DNA from: Pedobacter frigiditerrae
Lineage (GTDB): Bacteria; Bacteroidota; Bacteroidia; Sphingobacteriales; Sphingobacteriaceae
Assembly (NCBI RefSeq): GCF_004331645.1
Contig: NZ_SJSK01000006.1
Location: 248,001 to 312,000 of the forward strand
Length of the DNA: 64,000 nucleotides
Direction: 5' to 3'
Shown: piece after piece, positions 44,885 to 52,812 of the stretch
How positions within the stretch are numbered: position 1 is the stretch's first letter
Layout of the letters: the number at the start of each line of letters is the position of its first letter
Notes under the pieces: generated by a model
What the model was told of the DNA's origin: nothing
Databases searched by the model: none
The model's input: only the letters and a program-made list of their open reading frames with translations
Translations under genes and position numbers: made by a program

Positions 44885-45774
44885 AAATTTTCTGGATAAG
44901 CTCCATCTTTTACAAGCTGATCAATACTAGCTTGTACAAAAGGCTTATCTTCTTTATAAGTAACACCAAACCATTGATTTGAAGTAGGTACTACTTTAAA
45001 AGCTGCAGTATTATTTTTTACTAAGTTTTCTCCGATTAATGGAATAAAAAATTCTGCCTTAGGCTTGTCTTTATTAGCCAAAGCAAATTCTTTAAATAAT
45101 TCTTCAGTTATTTTGAAAACAGCAGGAGTAAAACCCCAGAAATTCATTGAAACAGGTGTTTCGAAATCTAAAGGATATTTTTTATCCTCTTCTTCATATA
45201 CGATCGTATCACCATCTTGAAAGACTTTAGTACGTTCTACAATTTCACTTAAGTTACCAGCATCATCAACTTTACAAACACCACGAGAAACAGCGCCAAA
45301 ATCTGATAATGTTTTGCCAATTTGGTAACCTATAATTGAGAAATTGCTATCATTTGCCTCTTCATTTAAGAAATCAAACATTTTTTTATAGGCATCAAAG
45401 CCGTAAAAATCGTCAGCATTAATAACACAGAAAGGTTCTTTTACCACTGTTCTTCCTGATAAAATTGCATGAGCGGTGCCCCAAGGTTTTTCTCTATAGA
45501 TTTCTTCTTCAATACCGAATTGTTTTAAATCGAAATTTTGGAAAACATAATCTGTTTCTATTTTGCCTTTGAGTTTAGCATCAAAAATACTTCTAAAGTT
45601 TTCTACAAATTCTTCTTTAATAATAAATACAACTTTGCCAAAACCAGCTTTAATTGCATCATATATAGAATAATCGATAATGGTTTCGCCGTTTGGGCCA
45701 AAGCCATCTATTTGTTTCATGCTTCCGTAACGGCTTGCCATACCTGCAGCCAGAATTAGTAAGGTAGGTTTCAT
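44875..45774 (-). CDS. Sugar-1-phosphate nucleotidyltransferase
   Basis: 299 aa. It opens with the nucleotide-binding signature LLILAAGMASRYGSMKQIDGFGPNG, and later shows VINADDFYGFDAY with the Mg-binding Asp. A lid region follows (VSRGVCKVDDAGNLSEIVERT). Longer than MurU (about 220 aa) and without an acyltransferase hexapeptide domain, so not GlmU. It probably joins a nucleotide to the sugar-1-phosphate made by the kinase encoded next to it. No other sugar-metabolic genes are in the immediate neighbourhood. Confidence 0.9.
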   Translation of the reverse strand: MKPTLLILAAGMASRYGSMKQIDGFGPNGETIIDYSIYDAIKAGFGKVVFIIKEEFVENFRSIFDAKLKGKIETDYVFQNFDLKQFGIEEEIYREKPWGTAHAILSGRTVVKEPFCVINADDFYGFDAYKKMFDFLNEEANDSNFSIIGYQIGKTLSDFGAVSRGVCKVDDAGNLSEIVERTKVFQDGDTIVYEEEDKKYPLDFETPVSMNFWGFTPAVFKITEELFKEFALANKDKPKAEFFIPLIGENLVKNNTAAFKVVPTSNQWFGVTYKEDKPFVQASIDQLVKDGAYPENLWS

Positions 45775-45816
45775 TAAAATAAATTTTTTTGATTAGGATT
45801 TTTTCAAATATAAGTT

Positions 45817-47388
45817 TTAAAAGCCAAAAATACCACCACTTCTTGACCTAGGTTTTTTGCCAGTTAGCATTCCAAACAGACCTCGGACAATTTCTTTGCC
45901 AATTTGACGAGTTATAGTTGCTCCCATTACTTGTTCCACAATGCTTTTTTCTCCTGATCTAGGTTTGCTTTCTTCTTCAACTCGTTTTTGCTCGTCTGCA
46001 GCGGCTTTAATTTTATTGTCTTCTGCTAATTTGACATTGATTCTATCTGTTAACATTTCGAATGCACTTACAGGATCAATTGCTTTTTGATATTTTGTGA
46101 ATAATGGACTGGCTTGCATTAATTTTTCACAATCAATGGCTGCCATTGGCCCCATTACAGCCCTTGGAGGTGTTAACATTGTAGCAGCAACTTCGGTAGG
46201 GATGCCTTTTTCATTTAGCACAGTAACTAATGCTTGTCCGGTTCCTAATGCAGTTAACAATTTGTCGATTTCGTAAAAATCAGATTTGGGATAAGTGTTA
46301 ACGGTTTTCTTTAAAGCATCAACATCATTTGGTGTAAAAGCCCTTAAAGCGTGTTGCACTCTATTCCCAAGTTGTGCCAAAACGGTTTCAGGAATGTCCA
46401 TTGGCGATTGTGTACAAAAGAAAACACCAATTCCTTTAGAGCGAATTAATCTGATTATTGTATTTACTTGTTCTAAGAAAGCTTTTGGAGCATCGTTGAA
46501 GAGTAAATGTGCCTCGTCAAAAAAGAAAACCAATTTTGGTTTGTCTAAATCTCCAGCTTCTGGCATTGCCTGATATATTTCTGCCAATAGGCTTAATAAA
46601 AAAGTAGAATATAAAACAGGCTGATTTTGCACATCGGCAATATTTAAAAGAGAGATAACTCCTTTGCCATCAACGCGATTAAATAAATCTTCAATGTCAT
46701 AAGAGGTTTCGCCGAACATTCCACCTAAACCTTGCTGCTCAATGGCTACAATCTTTCTTAATATTGTACTTGAAGTAGATGCCGAAATAGAACCATAACT
46801 ATTTTTAATCTCTGCAGCACCATCACCTTCAGATAAATAACCCAATAATTTTTTTAAATCATTTAAGTCTACAATTGGCATTTTGTTGTCATCTGCATAT
46901 TTAAAAATTACAGCCAAAACACCTGTTTGAGTATCATTCAGCTCTAAAATTTTTGCTAATAAGACTGGTCCAAATTCGGTAACAGTTGCTCGCATTTGTG
47001 CACCACTTTTTCCACTAAGCGAATAAAGCTCAATAGGAAAACCAGTAGGAGTGAAAGGTTTGTTTAATTGTGTACTTCTTTCTTCAATTTTAGAGTTTGT
47101 GGTCCCAACTTGATTTAACCCAGATAAGTCTCCCTTAACATCTAACATAAATACAGGTACGCCAGCATCAGATAGTTGTTCTGCCAATAGTTGTAGGGTT
47201 CTTGTTTTTCCTGTTCCGGTTGCTCCGGCTATTAAGCCGTGGCGGTTCATCATTCGCAAAGGCAAATTTACTTCGGCTTCTGCTAATACTTCGCCTTCTA
47301 AAATCCCTGCTCCTAAATATATCGATGCGCCAGTTGGTGCATACGAAGTTTTAATTTTTTCTGTAAATAAAGTCTTTTTATCATTCAT
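45817..47388 (-). CDS. HerA/DUF853-type P-loop ATPase
   Basis: 523 aa. Walker A is GATGTGKTRT after MNRHGLIA, and Walker B is KLVFFFDEAHLLF. IRLIRSKGIGVFFCTQSP and LGNRVQHALRAF complete the HerA/FtsK-like pattern of the DUF853 (YjgR) family. The C-terminus is polar and ends KKPRSRSGGIFGF. The family is often called helicase HerA-like, but a DNA-processing role for YjgR proteins is not established, and no NurA nuclease is nearby. It stands 43 bp from the nucleotidyltransferase start, in the same direction. Confidence 0.92.
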   Translation of the reverse strand: MNDKKTLFTEKIKTSYAPTGASIYLGAGILEGEVLAEAEVNLPLRMMNRHGLIAGATGTGKTRTLQLLAEQLSDAGVPVFMLDVKGDLSGLNQVGTTNSKIEERSTQLNKPFTPTGFPIELYSLSGKSGAQMRATVTEFGPVLLAKILELNDTQTGVLAVIFKYADDNKMPIVDLNDLKKLLGYLSEGDGAAEIKNSYGSISASTSSTILRKIVAIEQQGLGGMFGETSYDIEDLFNRVDGKGVISLLNIADVQNQPVLYSTFLLSLLAEIYQAMPEAGDLDKPKLVFFFDEAHLLFNDAPKAFLEQVNTIIRLIRSKGIGVFFCTQSPMDIPETVLAQLGNRVQHALRAFTPNDVDALKKTVNTYPKSDFYEIDKLLTALGTGQALVTVLNEKGIPTEVAATMLTPPRAVMGPMAAIDCEKLMQASPLFTKYQKAIDPVSAFEMLTDRINVKLAEDNKIKAAADEQKRVEEESKPRSGEKSIVEQVMGATITRQIGKEIVRGLFGMLTGKKPRSRSGGIFGF

Positions 47389-47445
47389 GGTAAGATGTTT
47401 TTCGACCTCAAATTAAGAAAGATATATCGGAATTGAAATAATAGT

Positions 47446-48072
47446 TTAAGCTTTATTCATTCTCTTTTGAAATTCATCTACAAATAAACTTACGTGATAA
47501 CCATCTGCCAATGCATGATTTATATGAATAGAAACTGGCATAGATTTTCTATCTTCGATTTCTGTCATTTTGCCAAAGGAAAATTTTGGACAGCTATCTT
47601 TAAATGAAAAACTACGAGCATGAGATAAAGAGGTGAATTTTAACCATGGCATAGCCGAAATATGAATTACATTATCGCCTGAGCCAGCAGGAACTAAACC
47701 TGTTGAGTTTTGAACTCGTTCTATTTCTTTTTTTGCAATTGATTGAAATTCTTCAAAATCTGGTGAGTAGTCTATGTAAGAAAAGCCAAATGTGCCATCT
47801 GGACGATTGATAACTGCCGAAGCATTAACTTGGTTGTAAATATAGATTTGGTCATCTTCAATTCTTAATCTGAAATTTTCTATAGCGTTAGCTGATGATA
47901 AAGCTTGATGTAAATAATATAAGAAAAATCTGATGCCTTCTTTTTTACATTTATTGTAGGCAATAGTACAATCAATATCTACTACTACACCAAAAAAAGG
48001 TTCTTCAAACCGATTAAAGAAATTAAAGTGGTCCTTTCTGACCCAATTTTCTAAATCAAACAGTTGTTTCAT
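47446..48072 (-). CDS. Chloramphenicol acetyltransferase-like (CatA family) protein
   Basis: 208 aa. The CAT fold is visible: WVRKDHFNFFNRFEEPFFGVVVDIDCT at the start, PDGTFGFSYIDYSPDFEEF, and the catalytic segment HINHALADGYHV with H186 and D190 at the positions of the CAT His-x3-Asp. The classical HHAVCDGFH motif is changed (NHALADGYH), so activity on chloramphenicol is uncertain. Chromosomal CAT homologues in Bacteroidetes may acylate other substrates. It overlaps the HAD gene by ATGA and is translated with it. Confidence 0.88.
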   Translation of the reverse strand: MKQLFDLENWVRKDHFNFFNRFEEPFFGVVVDIDCTIAYNKCKKEGIRFFLYYLHQALSSANAIENFRLRIEDDQIYIYNQVNASAVINRPDGTFGFSYIDYSPDFEEFQSIAKKEIERVQNSTGLVPAGSGDNVIHISAMPWLKFTSLSHARSFSFKDSCPKFSFGKMTEIEDRKSMPVSIHINHALADGYHVSLFVDEFQKRMNKA

Positions 48073-48761
48073 TTTTTAAGGATACTTAAAATTTCATCTA
48101 TTGAGGTTATGGCAGAAAAATTTTCATGTGCCACATTATTTTCTACAACCTCATGAGCCCAAGTAGTATGATAGGGAACGTGAATGGCATGTGCACCAAT
48201 CTGTAAAACTGGTAAAACATCAGATTTTAAGGAATTGCCAATCATTAGAAAGTCTTTGGGTTTGCAATCTAAATGTTTTAAGAGCTTAAGGTAATCCTTC
48301 TCCTGTTTGTCGCTCATGATTTCAATATGGTGGAAATATTTCTCCAAGCCAGATTTTTGTAGTTTTCTTTCCTGGTCTAATAAATCACCTTTGGTAGCAA
48401 CAACTAAGCGATATTCTCCCTTTAAAGCTTCTAAAACGGTTTCAACTCCGTCTAATAATTCAATTGGTTTATTTAGTTGTTCTTTACCAAACTCTATTGC
48501 TTTGCTAATCATTTCTAAGCTTGCTGTTCCTTCGGTAACTTCTAAAATGGTTTCTATCATCGAAAGCATAAAGCCTTTAATGCCGTAACCGTATAAAGGA
48601 AGGTTTCTGATTTCTATTTTAAATAATTCTGCGGCTACGCTATGCAATGGAAGGTAATCTTCTAATAAAGCGCAAAACTTATCTTCTGCCTCGCGGAAAT
48701 ACGGTTCGTTTACCCATAAGGTGTCATCTGCATCAAATGCGATAACTTTAATGTTGGTCAT
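48069..48761 (-). CDS. HAD family hydrolase
   Basis: 230 aa. HAD motif I is FDADDTLW (nucleophile Asp and acid/base Asp), motif II is VVATKGD, and motif III/IV follow in LLKHLDCKPKDFLMIGNSLKSDVLPVLQIGAHAIHV. The helical cap lies between motifs I and II, as in phosphoglycolate-phosphatase-like enzymes. Substrate is unknown. It is translationally coupled to the CAT-like gene, the only clue to its role. Confidence 0.92.
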   Translation of the reverse strand: MTNIKVIAFDADDTLWVNEPYFREAEDKFCALLEDYLPLHSVAAELFKIEIRNLPLYGYGIKGFMLSMIETILEVTEGTASLEMISKAIEFGKEQLNKPIELLDGVETVLEALKGEYRLVVATKGDLLDQERKLQKSGLEKYFHHIEIMSDKQEKDYLKLLKHLDCKPKDFLMIGNSLKSDVLPVLQIGAHAIHVPYHTTWAHEVVENNVAHENFSAITSIDEILSILKK

Positions 48762-48827
48762 TTTGGATATTGTTTATTGGTAAAAATAAGAATTTTTTAA
48801 CCATTAAGAATTTAAGGATATGTTCAT

Positions 48828-48859
48828 AAAAAAAGGTCGAGGGGAAAACCCTCAACCTT
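48828..48859 (-). terminator. Minus-strand terminator after the M42 peptidase
   Basis: Read on the minus strand: stem AAGGTTGAGGG / CCCTCGACCTT (one G-U pair), loop TTTTC, then a run of T. It lies 26 bp from the stop of the gene at 48885. Confidence 0.8.
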
Positions 48860-48884
48860 CTGCCTTTGTGCCTTCAACCTTTCT

Positions 48885-50003
48885 CTAAGAGAATTCCCTA
48901 AAATCTTGGTCTGCTTTTATGTTTAACAAGCTTTGATAGATTAAGCTGATTACATTGTCTACATCTTCTTTGTGCACCATTTCTACAGTAGTGTGCATGT
49001 AACGCAATGGTAATGAAATTAACGCAGATGGAACCCCACCATTTGAATAAGCAAAAGCATCAGTATCTGTTCCTGTAGAACGAGAAGAAGCTTGGCGCTG
49101 GAAAGGGATGTCGTTTTTCTCTGCTGTTTTAATTAACAATTTGTTCAAGTTGGTTTGTACAGCTGGTGCATAAGAAACAACAGGGCCTTTACCTGCAGAT
49201 AAATCACCTTGTATGATTTTGTTAATCATTGGAGTGGTGGTATCGTGTGTAACATCTGTTACAATAGCAACATTTGGCTTAATACGTTGAGCAATCATTT
49301 CAGCACCGCGTAACCCTATTTCTTCTTGCACTGAGTTAACGATATATAAACCAAACGGCAATTTTTTCTTGTTTTCTTTTAATAAACGAGCAACTTCGGC
49401 AATCATAAAACCACCTACACGATTATCTAAAGCACGACCAACGTAATAACGGTCATTTAATACCATAAATTCATCTTCATATGTAATCACACAGCCTACA
49501 TGGATTCCCAATTTTTCTACTTCTTCTTTAGTTGTACAACCGCAATCTAAAAAGATGTTTTTTAATTCTGGAGCTTGTTCTTTATCGCCATGACGAGTAT
49601 GTATTGCTGGCCACCCGAAAACAGCTTTAACCAGACCTTTTTCAGTATGAATATTTACACGTTTTGATGGTGCAATTTGATGGTCTGAACCACCATTACG
49701 AATTACGTAAATTAAACCATCACTAGTAATGTAGTTCACGTACCATGAAATTTCATCGGCATGTGCCTCAATAACCACTTTATAACTAGCTTTTGGATTG
49801 ATTACACCAACTGCTGTACCATAGTTATCGATAAAATGTTCGTCTATATATGGTTTCAGGTAATCTAACCAAAGTTTTTGACCTTCCCACTCATAGCCAG
49901 TTGGGGCAGGGTTGTTTATATATTTTTCTAAAAATTGTATAGATTTTTTAGTTACTACTGGAACGTGTTTTTTCTTGTTTTCTTCTTCTTTCTTCTTTGC
50001 CAT
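48885..50003 (-). CDS. M42 family metallopeptidase
   Basis: 372 aa. Metal ligands and motifs of the M42/M18 tetrahedral aminopeptidases: VIEAHADEISWYV (first His and Asp), RALDNRVGG (bridging Asp), NSVQEEIGLRGAEM (Glu-Glu), VTDVTHDTTTP and LPLRYMHTTVEMVH (final His). A Lys/Glu-rich start (MAKKKEEENKKK) precedes the catalytic fold. The enzyme is expected to trim peptides in the cytoplasm. Its own terminator follows and a repeat-rich 196-bp spacer precedes it. Confidence 0.94.
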   Translation of the reverse strand: MAKKKEEENKKKHVPVVTKKSIQFLEKYINNPAPTGYEWEGQKLWLDYLKPYIDEHFIDNYGTAVGVINPKASYKVVIEAHADEISWYVNYITSDGLIYVIRNGGSDHQIAPSKRVNIHTEKGLVKAVFGWPAIHTRHGDKEQAPELKNIFLDCGCTTKEEVEKLGIHVGCVITYEDEFMVLNDRYYVGRALDNRVGGFMIAEVARLLKENKKKLPFGLYIVNSVQEEIGLRGAEMIAQRIKPNVAIVTDVTHDTTTPMINKIIQGDLSAGKGPVVSYAPAVQTNLNKLLIKTAEKNDIPFQRQASSRSTGTDTDAFAYSNGGVPSALISLPLRYMHTTVEMVHKEDVDNVISLIYQSLLNIKADQDFREFS

Positions 50004-50066
50004 ATGTTATATGATTACACTGTTAAAGTGATTACTCAGATTTTTAATATTTATTCTTTTGAACTA

Positions 50067-50234
50067 CCAAGGCACAAAGAACACAAAGCTTGCAATATTT
50101 TTTTAGTGCTTTTTGTGTCTTCGTGGTTAATTAATGGTTTCATATTTATTCGTTTGAGCGCCCCAAGGCACAAAATACATTAAGATTTATATATGTATTT
50201 TAACACTTGGTGTTCTTAGTGTCTTTGTGCTTAA
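50067..50234. repeat. Four CACAAAGA-type units in two inverted pairs, running into a coding region
   Basis: Units: + CCAAGGCACAAAGAACACAA (50067-), - matching CCACGAAGACACAAAAAGCA (within 50102-50126), + CCCAAGGCACAAAATACATT (50162-), - matching GCACAAAGACACTAAGAACA (within 50204-50234). The first two and the last two face each other as inverted pairs. The last unit forms the final codons of the GNAT gene. Confidence 0.75.
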
Positions 50235-50637
50235 TTTCTAGTTCCATAATTACAAAATCAAACCCATCTGCGGAATAAGTTTTATCTGTTTCGTAGAAGC
50301 CAAATTTAGTATAAAATTCTTTTGCATTTACTCTTGCATTGCACCAAAGTTTTGTCAGTTTTTGAATCTTGCAAAAATCTATAAGATAATCCATTAATTG
50401 TTTGCCCAAACCTTGGTTTTGCGCTTCTGGTAAAACTGCTAGTTTTCGGAATTGACCAACATTGCCCTGCGTAAATAAAGAAACAACGCCAGTTAATTCA
50501 TAGTCTACATAAATTCCGAAATGGACACCATCAAAATCGTTAGCTAATTTTACAAACTCATAAGGATGGTCTGGGTACATGGCAATATGCCTAATGCGCC
50601 AAGTTAATGCAGGGAATATTTGTTCTACTACCGCCAT
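50200..50637 (-). CDS. GNAT family N-acetyltransferase
   Basis: 145 aa. The acetyl-CoA binding motif A is clear (FRKLAVLPEAQNQGLGKQLMDYLI), followed by KLWCNARVNAKEFYTKFGFYETDKTY. Substrate is unknown. The last 11 residues (KHKDTKNTKC and the stop) are encoded by a copy of the intergenic CACAAAGACACTAAGAACAC repeat, so the native C-terminus has probably been replaced or extended by repeat sequence. Its ATG abuts, with no spacer, the stop of the carboxylase gene. Confidence 0.9.
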   Translation of the reverse strand: MAVVEQIFPALTWRIRHIAMYPDHPYEFVKLANDFDGVHFGIYVDYELTGVVSLFTQGNVGQFRKLAVLPEAQNQGLGKQLMDYLIDFCKIQKLTKLWCNARVNAKEFYTKFGFYETDKTYSADGFDFVIMELEIKHKDTKNTKC

Positions 50638-52179
50638 TTACAAAGGTATGTTACCGTGTTTTTTTCTTGGGTTGTTTACTACTTTATTTTCTAGCATTTT
50701 AAAAGCCTTTATCAGTTTTATACGAGTTTGAGACGGTTCGATAACCTCATCAACAAAACCACGTTCTGCAGCACGATAAGGGTTTGCGAAAATATCTGAA
50801 TATAATTTCTCTTTCTCAATCCATTTCTCTTGAGGGTTTTCTGCAGATGTAATTTCTCTTTTAAAGATAATTTCTGCTGCACCCTTTGCACCCATAACGG
50901 CAATTTCTGCAGTAGGCCAAGCATAATTCATATCTGCACCAATGTGTTTACTGTTCATTACATCATAAGCACCACCATAAGCTTTACGAGTAATAACCGT
51001 AATACGTGGAACTGTAGCTTCACTAAAAGCATATAATAATTTTGCGCCATTGGTAATGATGCCATTCCACTCTTGGTCGGTGCCAGGCAAAAACCCAGGA
51101 ACATCTTCCAATACTAAAAGAGGAATGTTAAAACAATCGCAAAAACGAACAAAACGAGCAGCTTTTGTAGACGAATTGCTATCTAAAACTCCAGCTAAAT
51201 AGGCAGGCTGATTGGCAACAATCCCTAAACTTTTTCCCGCTAAACGAGCAAAGCCAACCACTATGTTTTCTGCGTAATCCTTATGTACTTCTAAAAAACT
51301 ATCTGTATCAGCAACTGCTGAAATGATTTCACGAACGTCATATGGTTGCGTTGCATTTTGTGGCAATAGTTCGTTTAAAATGGGCCGACTTTCATCTGCC
51401 ATTTCGTAAACTAAACTTGCTGGTGTTTCCTCGCAATTTTGAGGCATATAACTCAACAATTTTTTAACATGACTTATCGCTTCTAGTTCGTTTGCACAAG
51501 CAAAATGGGTTACGCCAGATTTTGTAGCATGGGTTACCGCACCACCTAATTCTTCAGAGCTTACTTCTTCATGTGTAACTGTTTTAACCACATTTGGTCC
51601 AGTTACAAACATATAAGATGTGTTTTCTACCATTAGGATAAAATCTGTAATGGCTGGAGAATAAACAGCCCCACCAGCACAGGGCCCCATAATAGCCGAA
51701 AGCTGTGGAATAACACCAGATGCCTGAACGTTACGATAAAAGATATCGGCATAACCACCTAAAGAAACCACCCCTTCTTGAATTCTTGCACCACCACTAT
51801 CATTTAAACCGATTAATGGAGCACCATTTTTGGTGGCCATTTCCATTATTTTGCAAATTTTTTCTGCGTGAGTTTCAGAAAGTGAACCTCCAAATACCGT
51901 AAAATCCTGAGAGAAAATATAGGTTAATCTGCCATTGATAGTGCCATAACCAGTAACTACCCCATCGCCCAAATACTTTTCTGTCTCCATTCCAAAATCG
52001 GTGCTACGGTGTATAACCAATATCCCAATTTCTTCGAAACTTCCTTCGTCCATTAAAAAATGAATACGCTCTCTTGCAGTTAGTTTCCCTTTTTTATGCT
52101 GGCTATCAATACGAGCCTGACCGCCACCAAGGTGAGCCTTTTGTATTTTATCCTGTAAGATTTCAATCTTATTTTTCAT
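50638..52179 (-). CDS. Acyl-CoA carboxylase beta subunit (carboxyltransferase)
   Basis: 513 aa from the ATG at 52179 ([20 protein letters not shown]); a TTG four codons upstream is less likely. It shows the carboxyltransferase core: [56 protein letters not shown] and [17 protein letters not shown] in the first half. In the second half [32 protein letters not shown] and [14 protein letters not shown]. This is the propionyl- or methylmalonyl-type beta subunit. The biotin carboxylase and biotin-carrier partners are not in the window, so they must be encoded elsewhere. It probably works in odd-chain or branched-chain acyl-CoA metabolism. Confidence 0.93.
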   Translation of the reverse strand: MKNKIEILQDKIQKAHLGGGQARIDSQHKKGKLTARERIHFLMDEGSFEEIGILVIHRSTDFGMETEKYLGDGVVTGYGTINGRLTYIFSQDFTVFGGSLSETHAEKICKIMEMATKNGAPLIGLNDSGGARIQEGVVSLGGYADIFYRNVQASGVIPQLSAIMGPCAGGAVYSPAITDFILMVENTSYMFVTGPNVVKTVTHEEVSSEELGGAVTHATKSGVTHFACANELEAISHVKKLLSYMPQNCEETPASLVYEMADESRPILNELLPQNATQPYDVREIISAVADTDSFLEVHKDYAENIVVGFARLAGKSLGIVANQPAYLAGVLDSNSSTKAARFVRFCDCFNIPLLVLEDVPGFLPGTDQEWNGIITNGAKLLYAFSEATVPRITVITRKAYGGAYDVMNSKHIGADMNYAWPTAEIAVMGAKGAAEIIFKREITSAENPQEKWIEKEKLYSDIFANPYRAAERGFVDEVIEPSQTRIKLIKAFKMLENKVVNNPRKKHGNIPL

Positions 52180-52192
52180 CTCAAAATTCAAT

Positions 52193-52207
52193 AAAATTTA
52201 ACGCAGT
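52193..52207. repeat. Left copy of a 15-bp direct repeat
   Basis: AAAATTTAACGCAGT. An identical copy lies exactly 600 bp to the right at 52793-52807. The two bracket the gene at 52383-52721. Confidence 0.6.
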
Positions 52208-52382
52208 CAAATTACGGTTATTAGCTTGTTTTTTGTACAGAGATTTTCATTTTTATATAATTGGTAGTGAATTGGTTTGTAAAAATCTCGTTTTAAATTA
52301 CATTTTTATTACTTATATATTTGATAATCTCATTCTTTTGGAGCTATTTTTGAAGCAAACGAAAGAAAATTGTAAATGATTT

Positions 52383-52721
52383 ATGTTTCTTAGAAAATAC
52401 CGTGTGCTAATAGTAATTGCCTTTATGGGCATCTTTACTGCAAAGATGGTAATTTCTGGTGCACCTGTTTTTTTTGCTCATTTAGATAAATGCTTAATGA
52501 ATGCTGTGATCATGCAGCTTGAAGCAGAAAACAATGGAGAGGATTCAGGTAAAGGCAATATTAAATTTGCTGATCATAAATTAATGATTCATCATTACGA
52601 TTTAACTTATGTGCCTTTATTGATAAATCAAGGTATAACAAATAGTTTTATAGACCACTCTCGGCGATATGTAGACCCTTATCACCCTTCTGTACCAACA
52701 CCACCACCTAACTTTTCATAA
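52383..52721 (+). CDS. Small membrane-anchored or exported protein, unknown function
   Basis: 112 aa. An N-terminal hydrophobic helix (YRVLIVIAFMGIFTAKMVISGAPVFFA) is a signal anchor or signal peptide. It is followed by an acidic segment (LEAENNGEDSGKGNIKFADHK) and a His/Tyr/Pro-rich tail (HHYDLTYVPLL, DHSRRYVDPYHPSVPTPPPNFS). No family is recognised. It lies directly upstream of the SulP gene, in the same direction and 91 bp away, and is bracketed by a 15-bp direct repeat. A link to the inorganic-carbon genes is possible but unproven. Confidence 0.6.
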   Translation: MFLRKYRVLIVIAFMGIFTAKMVISGAPVFFAHLDKCLMNAVIMQLEAENNGEDSGKGNIKFADHKLMIHHYDLTYVPLLINQGITNSFIDHSRRYVDPYHPSVPTPPPNFS

Positions 52722-52792
52722 TTTTTATTATTGTCACCTTGTTATGCAAAATTAATTTTTCGCATAGAGATGCCTTGTATTTAAAATTTATA

Positions 52793-52807
52793 AAAATTTA
52801 ACGCAGT
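52793..52807. repeat. Right copy of a 15-bp direct repeat
   Basis: AAAATTTAACGCAGT, identical to 52193-52207, ending 5 bp before the SulP ATG. Confidence 0.6.
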
Positions 52808-52812
52808 GAGTT

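Noticed and set aside
45817-47388. HerA-based anti-phage system
   Set aside because: DUF853 proteins are chromosomal and no SIR2, NurA, DUF4297 or other defence partner is adjacent.
47446-48072. Acquired chloramphenicol resistance gene
   Set aside because: The gene has local base composition, is coupled to a HAD gene, has a changed active-site motif and is not near any mobile element. A housekeeping homologue is more likely.
49935-50183. 82-codon plus-strand frame over the M42 start and repeats
   Set aside because: It is Phe/Tyr-rich text antisense to AAGAAGAAA-type lysine codons and then runs through intergenic repeats. Not a gene.
52074-52379. 101-codon plus-strand frame overlapping the carboxylase start
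   Set aside because: It lies over the coding start of a clear minus-strand gene and then AT-rich leader. Its sequence resembles translated non-coding DNA, with no recognisable fold or start signal.
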